From Gemmatimonadota bacterium (lineage in GTDB: Bacteria; Gemmatimonadota; Gemmatimonadetes; Longimicrobiales; Gaopeijiaceae), in assembly GCA_007125845.1 (NCBI GenBank), contig SLCK01000002.1, forward strand, positions 1-59,211: 59,211 nt of DNA, read 5' to 3'. Each line of letters starts with the position of its first letter. Position 1 is the stretch's first letter. Position numbers and translations under genes: made by a program. Shown piece by piece: positions 26,287 through 35,068 of the stretch. The notes beneath the pieces are model-generated. The model did no database searches. It was not told where the DNA came from and saw only the letters and a list, made by a program, of their open reading frames with translations.

Positions 26287-27465
26287 ATGACTCGAATTCC
26301 CTTCGAAGATCGCCTGGAGTTCCTTCTCGACGAGCTGTTCGGCCGAAAGGACATCTTCTCCGCCGTCATGGGCGTCTCCTCCGGCAATGGTGACCTGCGA
26401 TGGATCGGTGCACGGGGGGAAGCGTCACCCGGCGGAAGGCCGATGACTGCGGAGACGCCATTCTTCATCGCCAGCGTCACCAAGCTCTATCTCGCCGTCA
26501 TCGTGATGCGAATGGTGGAGGAGGGGGAGCTCGCCCTGGGTGACCGGATGGTCGACCGGCTCCCCGCCTCCCTCACGCGCGGCATCCACGTTCAAGGGGG
26601 TACGGACTTCACCGACCGGATCACGCTCGAGCACCTCCTTGCGCATGCCTCCGGCCTCCCTGATTTCATCGAGGATTACCCAGCGAGGGGCACCGGCGTC
26701 GAGGACCGCCGAAGTCTCGTGGAGATCCTCCTGGTGGAAGGGGACCGGAACTGGTCGCTCGAGGACACCGCGCGGCGCGTCCGGGAAGATCTACAACCGC
26801 ACTTCCCTCCCCAGGAGCTGGCCGCGAAGAAGGTCCGAATCCGTTATTCGGACACGAACTACCAGCTCCTCCGGGGCATCATCCAGGAAGTGAGGCGGAG
26901 CTCCTTCGCGGAGGCGCTCTCGGAGCTCGTGCTCGAGCCGCTCGGGCTCCACCGAACCTGGGTTCCGGGTGACGAGCGGGCCGATCGGCCAGAAGTGCCC
27001 GTCGCCGCCCTGCATTCCGGAGACGAGCTCGTCCGATTCCCCAGCTTCTTCTCGTCCATCGCCGACCTCGAGGGTACGGCCGACGACCTTCTCCGCTTTC
27101 TGGAAGCGCTCACTCGGGGCGAGCTGTTTCGCGATCCCCGCACATGGCCGCGCATGCAGGCGCGCTGGAATCGATTCTCTCAGCCGCTGGACCGGGCGGC
27201 GCTTCGCCAGCCGAGCTGGCCGATCGAGTACGGCCTCGGTGTGATGCGCTTTCAGCTCCCCCGATTCCTCACCCCCTTCCGCCCTATTCCCCCGGTGGTG
27301 GGACACACCGGGTCCACCGGAGTCTGGCTCTTCCATGCCCCGGAGCTCGATCTCCACCTCGTGGGAGCGGTGAGTCAGATCACTGCCGGCCCCGTCCCGT
27401 TCCGCTTCGTTCCTAAAGTGCTCCGAGCCGCTCTGGAGACGCGGCACGAGGCGCCCGCCGGATGA
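26287..27465 (+). CDS. Serine hydrolase (beta-lactamase/class C-like)
   Basis: A 392-residue penicillin-binding-protein-like serine hydrolase. The SxxK motif is Ser-Val-Thr-Lys in FIASVTKLYL, the YxN motif is in YSDTNYQLL, and the HTG motif in VVGHTGSTG replaces KTG, as in esterase or D-aminopeptidase members. No signal peptide is evident, so a cytoplasmic location is likely, unlike true beta-lactamases. It follows the M20 gene by 15 bases in the same direction; both may process small peptides or amides. Confidence 0.85.
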   Translation: MTRIPFEDRLEFLLDELFGRKDIFSAVMGVSSGNGDLRWIGARGEASPGGRPMTAETPFFIASVTKLYLAVIVMRMVEEGELALGDRMVDRLPASLTRGIHVQGGTDFTDRITLEHLLAHASGLPDFIEDYPARGTGVEDRRSLVEILLVEGDRNWSLEDTARRVREDLQPHFPPQELAAKKVRIRYSDTNYQLLRGIIQEVRRSSFAEALSELVLEPLGLHRTWVPGDERADRPEVPVAALHSGDELVRFPSFFSSIADLEGTADDLLRFLEALTRGELFRDPRTWPRMQARWNRFSQPLDRAALRQPSWPIEYGLGVMRFQLPRFLTPFRPIPPVVGHTGSTGVWLFHAPELDLHLVGAVSQITAGPVPFRFVPKVLRAALETRHEAPAG

Positions 27466-27491
27466 GCCGGGGCCTCGAGGGGACCCCCGGC
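27466..27491. terminator. Hairpin between convergent genes
   Basis: GCCGGGG (27466-27472) pairs with CCCCGGC (27485-27491) directly after the serine-hydrolase stop codon and before the convergent universal-stress gene. There is no T-run, so termination would depend on the stem alone or on Rho. Confidence 0.3.
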
Positions 27492-27570
27492 CGACAGCTC
27501 CACGCCGAAGGGTGCGTACCCGGGTTCGGTGGACTCGCCCCCCTCGTCCGCAGCGGGTTCACGTGGCGCG

Positions 27571-28416
27571 TCAGGACGGGAGTTGCCTGGAAATGAGAAC
27601 GAGGGGCAAGTCGCTGCGCCGAGCCACCTCCCGGCTCTGGCTCCCCAGAATGAAGCTGGAGAGGGATTGTCGCGCGTGAATCCCCATCACGATCAGCGCC
27701 GGCCCCGCCTGCGCCGAGCGAGCGAGAATCCTCTCCCAGGGCTCGCCGCGGTCCACGATCACCTCCACCTCTGACACCCCCACGGAACCGAGCTTATCCG
27801 CCAGCGCCTCGAGCCGGGCTCGTGCGGGCCCCTCCTCGATTCCGTCCTCCTCGACGACGTGCAGCAGAGACACCGGCAGACCCTCCCCAGCCGCTAACTT
27901 CCCCACGAAGCCAACCGCACGATCCGCAGGTCCATCGAGGTCCAATGGCAAGAGAATCCGCGTCGAGTCGGGTGATAGGATGGGCCGACCGGAGCTGCCA
28001 CCGACGGAAGCGTGCGGATAGAGCAGGACGGGGAGATCCGTCGCACGGACCACATCGGTGAGCGTGTTGCCAAGAAGCGCTTCCCGCAGTGCACCGGCCG
28101 GCTTCATGCCCAGAACGATGCCGTCCGCCGCCCGCGCGCTTGCCTCCTCGATGAGACAGGCTGCGGGGTCACCCCGCCGAATGCACAATTGGACCCGGAA
28201 GTGCCACCGAAGCCGTGTTTCGGCCTCGCTGAGCTTGCCCCCCACTCCGCGGGTCGGATCCCTGCGATGGAGGATCGGCACGAGGGAGTCCGACACCACG
28301 TGCGTCAGGACCAGCTCTTCGATTCCCCAGGCCCTCAGAGCCGGCAAGGCGTTGAGAAGCTTGTCGTCACCTTCCGAGAGGTCGAATCCCACGACCACCC
28401 GGCGAAATGCTGCCAT
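27571..28416 (-). CDS. Tandem-domain universal stress protein (UspA)
   Basis: A 281-residue protein with two UspA domains (about 1-140 and 145-281). The first begins FRRVVVGFDLSEGDD and ends near LGNTLTDVVRATDLPVLLYP. The second has the ATP-binding signature G-x2-A-x9-G-S region in MGIHARQSLSSFILGSQS. Such proteins are cytoplasmic stress-responsive nucleotide binders. It is transcribed alone, divergently from the LolA-like export operon, with a 234-base gap in which I see no confident promoter. Confidence 0.9.
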   Translation of the reverse strand: MAAFRRVVVGFDLSEGDDKLLNALPALRAWGIEELVLTHVVSDSLVPILHRRDPTRGVGGKLSEAETRLRWHFRVQLCIRRGDPAACLIEEASARAADGIVLGMKPAGALREALLGNTLTDVVRATDLPVLLYPHASVGGSSGRPILSPDSTRILLPLDLDGPADRAVGFVGKLAAGEGLPVSLLHVVEEDGIEEGPARARLEALADKLGSVGVSEVEVIVDRGEPWERILARSAQAGPALIVMGIHARQSLSSFILGSQSREVARRSDLPLVLISRQLPS

Positions 28417-28650
28417 CGCGCGACCTCCGTCTCAGGACGGCTTGGGGACCAATGCGCCGAACGCGCGGTAGGAGAGCACCCTTCGGCGTATCGTGTGTCC
28501 GCGGTTCGACCCAAACTAGTACAAGCTCGAGCCCCCCGAGGACAGGATGTCGTGCTGACGATCTCAAGACCCCCTGCAACCAGCACCCCGGTCGCTGGAT
28601 CGCACGTACGTCGATTTCCGTCCGATGATCCCGATCAGGAGTCCGGCCCC

Positions 28651-29550
28651 ATGCCGTCGCACCAACTTATTCCCCGCGAGGCACCGATCGACCGCCACGA
28701 GCCACCGCGCCGCGGGCGTGCCGCCCGGCGCGTTCCCAGCAGCAATCTTCCGAGACGCGATCCCGGACGAGGAACCCTCGGTTTGGTCTCCGCCGCCGCA
28801 GCATTCCTCATCACGCTAGCGATCGTCCCGGCCGCACCCGCATCCGCCCAGGCCGGGGACTCCGACACCGCTCGGGAGATCGTGCAGCACGTGGACGACT
28901 TGCTCAGGGGGGAGTCCAGCCACGGACGCGTCACGATGGAAGTCGTAACCGACCGCTGGACGCGGAGCATGGAGATGGAGATGTGGTCGCTCGGCCAGAA
29001 CTACTCCCTCGTGAGGGTGCTCTCCCCGGCACGAGAGGCGGGCACGGCAACTCTGAAAGTGGAGCGGGACATCTGGAACTACCTCCCTCGGGTCGACCGG
29101 ACGATCCGGGTGCCCGGATCCGGCATGGGCGGCTCGTGGATGGGCTCTCACTTCACGTACGATGACCTCGTGCGCGAAAGCAGCATGGTGGACGACTACG
29201 AGATCGAGATCTCCTTCGAGGGAGAGCGGGACGGCACCGAGATCTGGGAATTCAGCCTCGTGCCCCTTCCGGAGGCGCCGGTCGTGTGGGAATCGGTCGA
29301 GTTGGAGGTGCGCAAGGACGACCGGATGCCCATCGAGATGCGCTACTTCGACGATCGCGGCGAGGTCGCCCGCACCATGCACTTCTCGAACTTTCAGACG
29401 ATGGACGGGAGGCTCGTTCCCACGGAGCTCTCGATGCACCCGGAAGACGCCCCCGGTGAGAGCACCACCCTCTTCTACGAGCACCTCGAGTTCAACACGG
29501 ACCTCGACGCCTCCTTCTTCTCCCTTCAGCGGCTCCGCGACGAGACATGA
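28651..29550 (+). CDS. LolA-like outer-membrane lipoprotein-sorting protein
   Basis: A 299-residue periplasmic protein. The signal segment (about 41-66, cut near PASAQ) is preceded by an unusually long Arg/Pro-rich N-terminus; ATG 28651 has AGGAG 9 bases upstream. The mature part starts with AREIVQHVDDLLRGESSHG and continues with an incomplete beta-barrel pattern (YLPRVDRTIRVP, then GSWMGSHFTYDDLV), as in the LolA/LolB-like family linked to FtsX-type ABC transporters. It probably carries a lipid or lipoprotein from the inner-membrane transporter encoded just downstream (ATGA overlap). Confidence 0.85.
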   Translation: MPSHQLIPREAPIDRHEPPRRGRAARRVPSSNLPRRDPGRGTLGLVSAAAAFLITLAIVPAAPASAQAGDSDTAREIVQHVDDLLRGESSHGRVTMEVVTDRWTRSMEMEMWSLGQNYSLVRVLSPAREAGTATLKVERDIWNYLPRVDRTIRVPGSGMGGSWMGSHFTYDDLVRESSMVDDYEIEISFEGERDGTEIWEFSLVPLPEAPVVWESVELEVRKDDRMPIEMRYFDDRGEVARTMHFSNFQTMDGRLVPTELSMHPEDAPGESTTLFYEHLEFNTDLDASFFSLQRLRDET

Positions 29551-30809
29551 GTGATCGCGGCTTCTGGGTCCGCATCGGGTGGCGGAACCTGGGCCGGCAC
29601 CGGCGGAGAAGTGTCATTACCGCAGTCGCCCTGGCGTGGGGATTCGCTGCGGTGGTGCTCTTCAACGGGATCCTGGAGGGCATGGGCGCCGATTTCGTCC
29701 GAAGCGGCACCGACCTGATGGCGGGCCAGCTCCGGATCCAGAACCCTGACTACGAACCCGAGCGAGACCTCTGGGACGTCATCGGGGGAGACGGCGGCGT
29801 TCCCGTGGGAGAGCTCCTCGATCGGGTGCGCGCGGACTCCGATGTGATCGGAGCCACGGCCCGGGTCTACGGGTCGGGAATCGTGGCATCGGACTCCACC
29901 TCGCGGGGCGGCCTTCTGATGGGCATCCTGCCGGAGGCGGAGATTCAGGTGACCCAGTTCCTGGAGGGCCTGATGGAGGGCACGGTGCCAGACCCGGGTG
30001 CCTACGAGGTGGTTCTGGGACAGGAGCTCGCCCGGCAGCTCAGAACCTCGGTGGGGGAGGTCGTCGTCCTCGTCGCCCCCTCCTCCGACGGCTCGCTCGG
30101 CAATGAGCTCTTCACCGTGAGCGGTATCGTCCGCACAGGCATCCCGGAGGTGGACGCGGCCCAGGTCGTCATGCACCTCGATGACCTTCAGTTCCTCCTC
30201 GCCCTGGGGCCGGACGACGTGCATGAGGTTGCGGTGGCTGCCGCGAATCCGTGGGACGCGCCCGCCGTCGCTGAGCGGCTCTCCGCGGGACTGGCCGACC
30301 TGGGACCGGACATCCTGATCGAACCCTGGACGAGCTTCCGCCCTGAGCTGGTCGAATTCGCCAATCTGATCGGTGGCATGAACTGGATCATCCTGCTCGT
30401 CATCTTCCTAATGGCGGCCTTCGGAGTGGCCAATACGATGCTCATGGGCACCTTCGAGCGGAGGCGGGAGTTCGCCGTGGTCAAAGCGCTGGGAATGCGG
30501 CCCGGCCGGATCATGGCGATGGTGGTGGGCGAGGCTCTGGTCCTCGGACTCCTCGCCGTGGCGGCGGGAGCCCTCATCTCGCTTCCCCTGGTCCTCTGGC
30601 TCATCCACTACCCGGTCGACCTCACCCCCATTGCGGGAGAGCAGATGTTCATGGAGGGCCTCTTCCGATTCGTGCTCCGGGTCGAGCACTCGTGGGACAT
30701 CCCGATCCGGGCCGCGATCGGGCTCGTGATCACCGCGGTCCTCGCCGCGATCTACCCCGCGCTCCGCGCCATCCGGGTGCCGGCAGCAGAGGCGTTGGCC
30801 GGCCGATGA
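29547..30809 (+). CDS. ABC transporter permease, FtsX/LolE type (1)
   Basis: A 420-residue permease with the MacB/LolC-E topology. One N-terminal helix (about 20-40) precedes a large periplasmic domain (about 45-265), followed by three C-terminal helices (about 275-300, 325-355, 385-410). ATLYP-like (here AAIYPALRAIRV) and the RRREFAVVKALGMRP coupling segment are characteristic. It is coupled to the LolA-like gene and overlaps the second permease by ATGA. The two permeases are clearly different proteins and probably form a heterodimer, as LolC and LolE do. Confidence 0.9.
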   Translation: MSDRGFWVRIGWRNLGRHRRRSVITAVALAWGFAAVVLFNGILEGMGADFVRSGTDLMAGQLRIQNPDYEPERDLWDVIGGDGGVPVGELLDRVRADSDVIGATARVYGSGIVASDSTSRGGLLMGILPEAEIQVTQFLEGLMEGTVPDPGAYEVVLGQELARQLRTSVGEVVVLVAPSSDGSLGNELFTVSGIVRTGIPEVDAAQVVMHLDDLQFLLALGPDDVHEVAVAAANPWDAPAVAERLSAGLADLGPDILIEPWTSFRPELVEFANLIGGMNWIILLVIFLMAAFGVANTMLMGTFERRREFAVVKALGMRPGRIMAMVVGEALVLGLLAVAAGALISLPLVLWLIHYPVDLTPIAGEQMFMEGLFRFVLRVEHSWDIPIRAAIGLVITAVLAAIYPALRAIRVPAAEALAGR

Positions 30810-32086
30810 TGGAGCGGGCCCAGGTCATCGGGAGCATCGCCCTGCGGAATGTGCGGCGGCAGGCTCGACGGAGCATCCTCACCGCCTCCGCCATCGTCCT
30901 GGGGATCGGCCTCCTGATGTTCATCCGCGCGCTCGAGGCGGGAGCCCACGTCATGTACGTGGATAGCGCCACCCGGATGGGAACGGGGCACATCTCTATC
31001 GAGCATCCCGACTTCATGGGATCCCAGGACCTGGTCCATCGCCTCGCTGCCGGCGACATTGCGCTCGCGATGCAGGAGGTGGAGGGGGCCAGCCCCCCGG
31101 GGGAGCTTGGAGCCGTATTCCCCCAGGTGAACGTGGGCGGGCTCGCGCAGACTGCCGCATCTTCGATCCCGGTGCGCATCAGCGGGGTGGATCCGGAGCT
31201 GGAGGGCGAGGTGTCGTTCTTCGCCGACAAGATCGTGGAGGGTCGCTACCTGGAGCCCGGCGATCAATTGGAGGCGATCGTGGGAGTGGGCGTGGCGGAA
31301 CGACTCCGGGTGGAGTTGGGCTCGCGCATCGTGCTCATGGCCGAAGGCACCGGAGGAGAGCTCGAAAGCCAGTTGGTCATCGTGAGCGGGCTCTTCCGCA
31401 CGGGGGTCCCGGAGGTGGACCGCGGGGTGGTGCAGCTTACCCTCTCCACTGCCCGGGAGTGGTTGGAGCTGGACGGGGACGCCACCTCGCTCAGCGTGGT
31501 CCTCGCCTCGGACGACCGGACCGGACAGATCACCCAGGAGGTTCGCGAGCGCATGGCGGCAGCCGGAGCGGGGCCCGACCGCCTTGCAATCCGACCCTGG
31601 TGGGAGGCCATGCCCGATCTCTATGCGGGCCTTCGCGCCGACACGGTGCAGACCTACATCATGCTTCTGGTCCTCCTCGCGATCGTCGCCCTCGCCGTGG
31701 TGAACTCGGTGCTCATGGCCGTTCTGAACCGGACGCGAGAATTCGGTGTGCTGCGGGCGCTGGGTCTGAACCGGAGCGCTGTCGGCGCAATGGTCATGCT
31801 CGAAGGGGTCGTTCTCACACTGGCCAGCGGGGTAGCCGGAATGCTGCTGGGATTCGCCATCGCGCTCGGCCTCTTCGGAGACGGGATCGACATCTCCGGC
31901 TTGTTCGGCGAAGAGCTCTCGTTCGCCGGGGCCATCGTCGACCCCGTCGTCCTCCCGGTGGTCCAGTTCGTGGACGTGGCGGCCATCTTCATCATCGTCG
32001 TCGTCATCGGGATTCTCGCCACCCTCTACCCCGCCTGGCACGCGACCCGGATCGAGCCGGCGGAGGCCATGAAGACTGACGAATGA
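30806..32086 (+). CDS. ABC transporter permease, FtsX/LolC type (2)
   Basis: A 426-residue permease with the same four-helix topology as its neighbour. N-terminal LRNVRRQARRSILTASA and the first helix precede a periplasmic domain, then helices starting near TYIMLLVLLAIVALAVVNS and the coupling sequence NRTREFGVLRALGLNR. The C-terminus ATLYPAWHATRIEPAEAM is a family signature. ATG 30806 overlaps the upstream stop codon. With the ATPase encoded 27 bases downstream it would make a mechanotransmission-type exporter working on envelope substrates. Confidence 0.92.
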   Translation: MMERAQVIGSIALRNVRRQARRSILTASAIVLGIGLLMFIRALEAGAHVMYVDSATRMGTGHISIEHPDFMGSQDLVHRLAAGDIALAMQEVEGASPPGELGAVFPQVNVGGLAQTAASSIPVRISGVDPELEGEVSFFADKIVEGRYLEPGDQLEAIVGVGVAERLRVELGSRIVLMAEGTGGELESQLVIVSGLFRTGVPEVDRGVVQLTLSTAREWLELDGDATSLSVVLASDDRTGQITQEVRERMAAAGAGPDRLAIRPWWEAMPDLYAGLRADTVQTYIMLLVLLAIVALAVVNSVLMAVLNRTREFGVLRALGLNRSAVGAMVMLEGVVLTLASGVAGMLLGFAIALGLFGDGIDISGLFGEELSFAGAIVDPVVLPVVQFVDVAAIFIIVVVIGILATLYPAWHATRIEPAEAMKTDE

Positions 32087-32113
32087 CGTCGGCGAACGAA
32101 AAGGATATCTGAG

Positions 32114-32872
32114 ATGACGCCATCAGCCGAAGGATCGGCCCGGAACCCCGCGGTTGAAGCTCGAGGCCTGTGGAAGACGTACGGGGAAGGAGCCACCGCG
32201 GTCCACGCCGTGCATGACGTGTCGCTGGCCATCGAGAGAGGAGAATTCGTGGCGCTCTGCGGCCCGTCGGGCTCCGGCAAGACCACGCTCGTGAACCTCA
32301 TCGGCGGTCTCACCGATCCCACCCGGGGCGTGGTCGAGGTTGACGGCGACGACGTGGGAGCCATGTCGGAGCGGGCGCGGGCGCAGCTCCGCCTCGAGCG
32401 AATCGGATTCGTGTTCCAGGCCTTCAATCTCCTCCCCGTGCTCACCGCCCTGGAAAACGCCGAATTCCCCCTCATGCTCCGTGGGGTGGAGCGGGAGGAA
32501 CGACGAAAAGAGGTGCTGGAGCTCTTCGAACACATCGGGCTGGGAGGCCTCGAGGACCGGCGACCCGGGGCCCTCTCGGGCGGTCAACAGCAGCGGGTCG
32601 CGGTCGCGAGGGCGGTGCTCGGCGCGCCCGCGCTCGTCCTGGCCGACGAGCCCACCGCGAACCTCGATACCGCCGCAAGCGACGCTCTCCTCGACGTCAT
32701 GGAGCTCCTGAACCAGGAACGACAGGTCACCTTCATCTTCTGCACCCATGACCCGCGGGTCATGCGCAGGGCACGCCGGATCATCCGCCTCGTGGACGGC
32801 CACGTGGAGCGGGACGCCGAGAAGGAGCCGGGGGACCTTCCCTCGTGGGTCTTGGAGCCGGTGGGAGCGTGA
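32114..32872 (+). CDS. ABC transporter ATP-binding protein (LolD/MacB type)
   Basis: A 252-residue ATPase. Walker A is GPSGSGKTTL, the Q-loop is in GFVFQAFNLLP, the ABC signature is LSGGQQQRVAVARA, Walker B is ALVLADEPTANLD and the switch His is in CTHDPRV. The sequence style (FNLLPVLTALENAEFPL) is that of the LolD/MacB/FtsE group that serves FtsX-type permeases. It completes the exporter with the two upstream permeases. Confidence 0.95.
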   Translation: MTPSAEGSARNPAVEARGLWKTYGEGATAVHAVHDVSLAIERGEFVALCGPSGSGKTTLVNLIGGLTDPTRGVVEVDGDDVGAMSERARAQLRLERIGFVFQAFNLLPVLTALENAEFPLMLRGVEREERRKEVLELFEHIGLGGLEDRRPGALSGGQQQRVAVARAVLGAPALVLADEPTANLDTAASDALLDVMELLNQERQVTFIFCTHDPRVMRRARRIIRLVDGHVERDAEKEPGDLPSWVLEPVGA

Positions 32873-32952
32873 CCCCCTGCGGACACGCGCGGCGGAAAGG
32901 CGCGGGGGGCGCGGCGGCCAACGGCTGGACATCACCGTCCCGAACTGACCGC

Positions 32953-34137
32953 ATGTCGCGGCCGAGGAGCTGGGTCCTGCTTTCCGCCGTCGCCGTCCTC
33001 TGCCTTCCATTGGACGCGACAGCGCAGCTTCATCCGATTTCCGGATACTACCTGCACGCGGTGGCGGGGAGTGAATCGTCGCCCTTCAGCGACTCGGGCG
33101 TAATCGACATCCAGAGGCTCCGACTCATGACGCGTGCCCAGACGGGCGCCGCGCGCTTCGACCTGGCCTGGGAGACCACGCTCTCGCTGAGATCGGACGA
33201 CCTGGCACTGGGTCGCGGCTTCGAAGGTGCGGAGCCGGCCGCACCCTGGCTGGATCTTCAGGGAAGCCTCGTGGACCGGCGACGAGTGGCGTGGAGTCAC
33301 GGGGTGGACCGATTGAGCCTCGCTTTCCCGATGGGACAACGGGGCCGCTTGACCATCGGACGACAGTCGATTTCATGGGCAACGACGCTCTTCTTCACGC
33401 CCACCGATCCTTTCGTCCCCTTCGACCCCACCGATCCGTTTCGCGAGTATCGCGCAGGTGTGGACGCCATCCGGGGCGTGTTCTTCCCGGGACCCTTCTC
33501 GGAGCTGGAGGCGGTGGTGCGGCCGGCACCTGCCCCGGAAGGCGGGGAGACCTGGACGGCCCTGATCAGAGGACAACGCCTCCTGGGACCATGGGAGGCC
33601 TCCGCCTGGGTGGGCATGCTGCACGACAAGCCCGCGGTCGCCGGGGCCGGGGGGCGCTCGGTGGGAGAATGGGGGCTGCGGGCCGAAGGTTCCGTGCGCG
33701 GCACCGACGACGAGTCCGTGCTGCGCGCTGCCCTCGGCATCGACCGCCTCCTCGAGCTTCGGGATCGGGACCTGAGGCTGGTCCTCGAGATCCAGCACGA
33801 CGGCTTCGGTGCTGCAGAAGCCTCTGAGCTCCTGGAGACGGCGCTCTCTCCCCCGGCGGCGCGTGGGGAGCTCTCGGTGCTCGGACGGGATGCGCTCGTC
33901 ATGAACGCGAACTGGCAGGTTCACCCACTCACCTCGGTGAGCCTGCTCTCCCTGGTGAGCCTCGGAGATGGGAGCGCGCTCGTCTCGCCCGGGCTCACGT
34001 GGTCTCTGAGCGACGAAGTCTCCCTCCGCCTCGGTGCCTACGTCGGACTCGGTCCCGGGCCCGAGGGAGCTGTGCTCCGCTCCGAACACGGAGCCACCCC
34101 TGCGATCGGGTTTGCGGCGCTCACGGCCTTCTTCTGA
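32953..34137 (+). CDS. Predicted outer-membrane beta-barrel protein of the export operon
   Basis: A 394-residue protein with a signal peptide cut near DATAQ. It consists of repeated amphipathic beta strands and ends in an aromatic residue (FAALTAFF), typical of outer-membrane barrels. I do not recognise a specific family, although the pattern recalls porin-like proteins found beside LolA-like/FtsX-type transporters. ATG 32953 starts at the signal peptide; an in-frame extension back to 32845 would overlap the ATPase gene. As the last gene of the operon it could be the outer-membrane exit or receiver for the transported substrate. Confidence 0.72.
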   Translation: MSRPRSWVLLSAVAVLCLPLDATAQLHPISGYYLHAVAGSESSPFSDSGVIDIQRLRLMTRAQTGAARFDLAWETTLSLRSDDLALGRGFEGAEPAAPWLDLQGSLVDRRRVAWSHGVDRLSLAFPMGQRGRLTIGRQSISWATTLFFTPTDPFVPFDPTDPFREYRAGVDAIRGVFFPGPFSELEAVVRPAPAPEGGETWTALIRGQRLLGPWEASAWVGMLHDKPAVAGAGGRSVGEWGLRAEGSVRGTDDESVLRAALGIDRLLELRDRDLRLVLEIQHDGFGAAEASELLETALSPPAARGELSVLGRDALVMNANWQVHPLTSVSLLSLVSLGDGSALVSPGLTWSLSDEVSLRLGAYVGLGPGPEGAVLRSEHGATPAIGFAALTAFF

Positions 34138-34205
34138 GTCACTTGAATCCCCCCTTCCAGCTCCACCTGAGAACCCCTCTTCCCTCAACCGTGAGGTATC
34201 GCACC

Positions 34206-34955
34206 ATGCTTACGAACTATCGTCCCTGCCCACGTCTTGGGCTCCTGGCCTCCCTCTGTCTCCTCGGACTCCTCGTCCCGCTCCTGGCGCACGGGCAGAC
34301 CGATCCTCAAGACGAGGCCAGCGAGTCAGTTCCGGAAGGGCGCGGCTTCTTCATGGTCGGAGCGCAGGCCTTGGGAGCAAGTGACCTGAACGACGAGCTC
34401 CGGGCCGCGGGACTGCCCGCCTTCTCGACATCCGCCCTTTCCCTCGGAGGGGGAGGGATGGGCCTGGTGGGCCCGTTCATCGCAGGCGCGGAGGGTCACG
34501 CGGTGCTCGGCTCTGAAAAGACCACGCAGGACGGAGTCTTCCAGTCGCACGTGCGGGGCGGTTTCGGACTGCTCACGCTGGGATACGATCTCCGTCCGGA
34601 TGACCCTCTTTCGATCTATCCGCTTCTGGGCCTGGGAGCCGGCTCACTCTCGATCAGAATCCTCGAGCGTGGAGCGCCCCGGTTCGAGGATCTCCTCGAC
34701 GATCCACGCCGAGGCGTGGAGATGGCCCGAATGAGCTTTCTCTTCATGATCGCCCTGGGAGGAGACTACCTGTTCGAGATCCCCACCCCGGGACCCGAGG
34801 AGGGCGGCGTGGCCATCGGCCTTCGTGCGGGCTTCATCGCATCGCTTGGACAGCGCTCATGGTCCTCGGACATCGGACCCGTGGCGGGTGGGCCGGACCT
34901 GTCTCCGTCGGGCGCCTTCATCCGACTCCAGGTAGGAGGTGGTGGTCGTCCGTGA
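34206..34955 (+). CDS. Small secreted beta-barrel-like protein
   Basis: A 249-residue protein with a signal peptide (residues 10-29, cut near LAHGQ). Gly- and aromatic-rich beta strands follow (GRGFFMVGAQALGASDLND, GGFGLLTLGYDLR, GGVAIGLRAGF), as in small eight-strand outer-membrane proteins; it ends FIRLQVGGGGRP. I do not recognise the family. It starts 68 bases after the export operon's barrel gene, so it may be co-transcribed. Confidence 0.65.
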   Translation: MLTNYRPCPRLGLLASLCLLGLLVPLLAHGQTDPQDEASESVPEGRGFFMVGAQALGASDLNDELRAAGLPAFSTSALSLGGGGMGLVGPFIAGAEGHAVLGSEKTTQDGVFQSHVRGGFGLLTLGYDLRPDDPLSIYPLLGLGAGSLSIRILERGAPRFEDLLDDPRRGVEMARMSFLFMIALGGDYLFEIPTPGPEEGGVAIGLRAGFIASLGQRSWSSDIGPVAGGPDLSPSGAFIRLQVGGGGRP

Positions 34956-35068
34956 GTCCGGCGGCGCACCCCTCTCTTCGAGGAGGGGTATGGACAGGCC
35001 GTAGCGATCGCCAACGCTCAAAGTGAGTGGCGAACCCGTCTCCGACCTCCTTCGGAGGGGCCCACATC

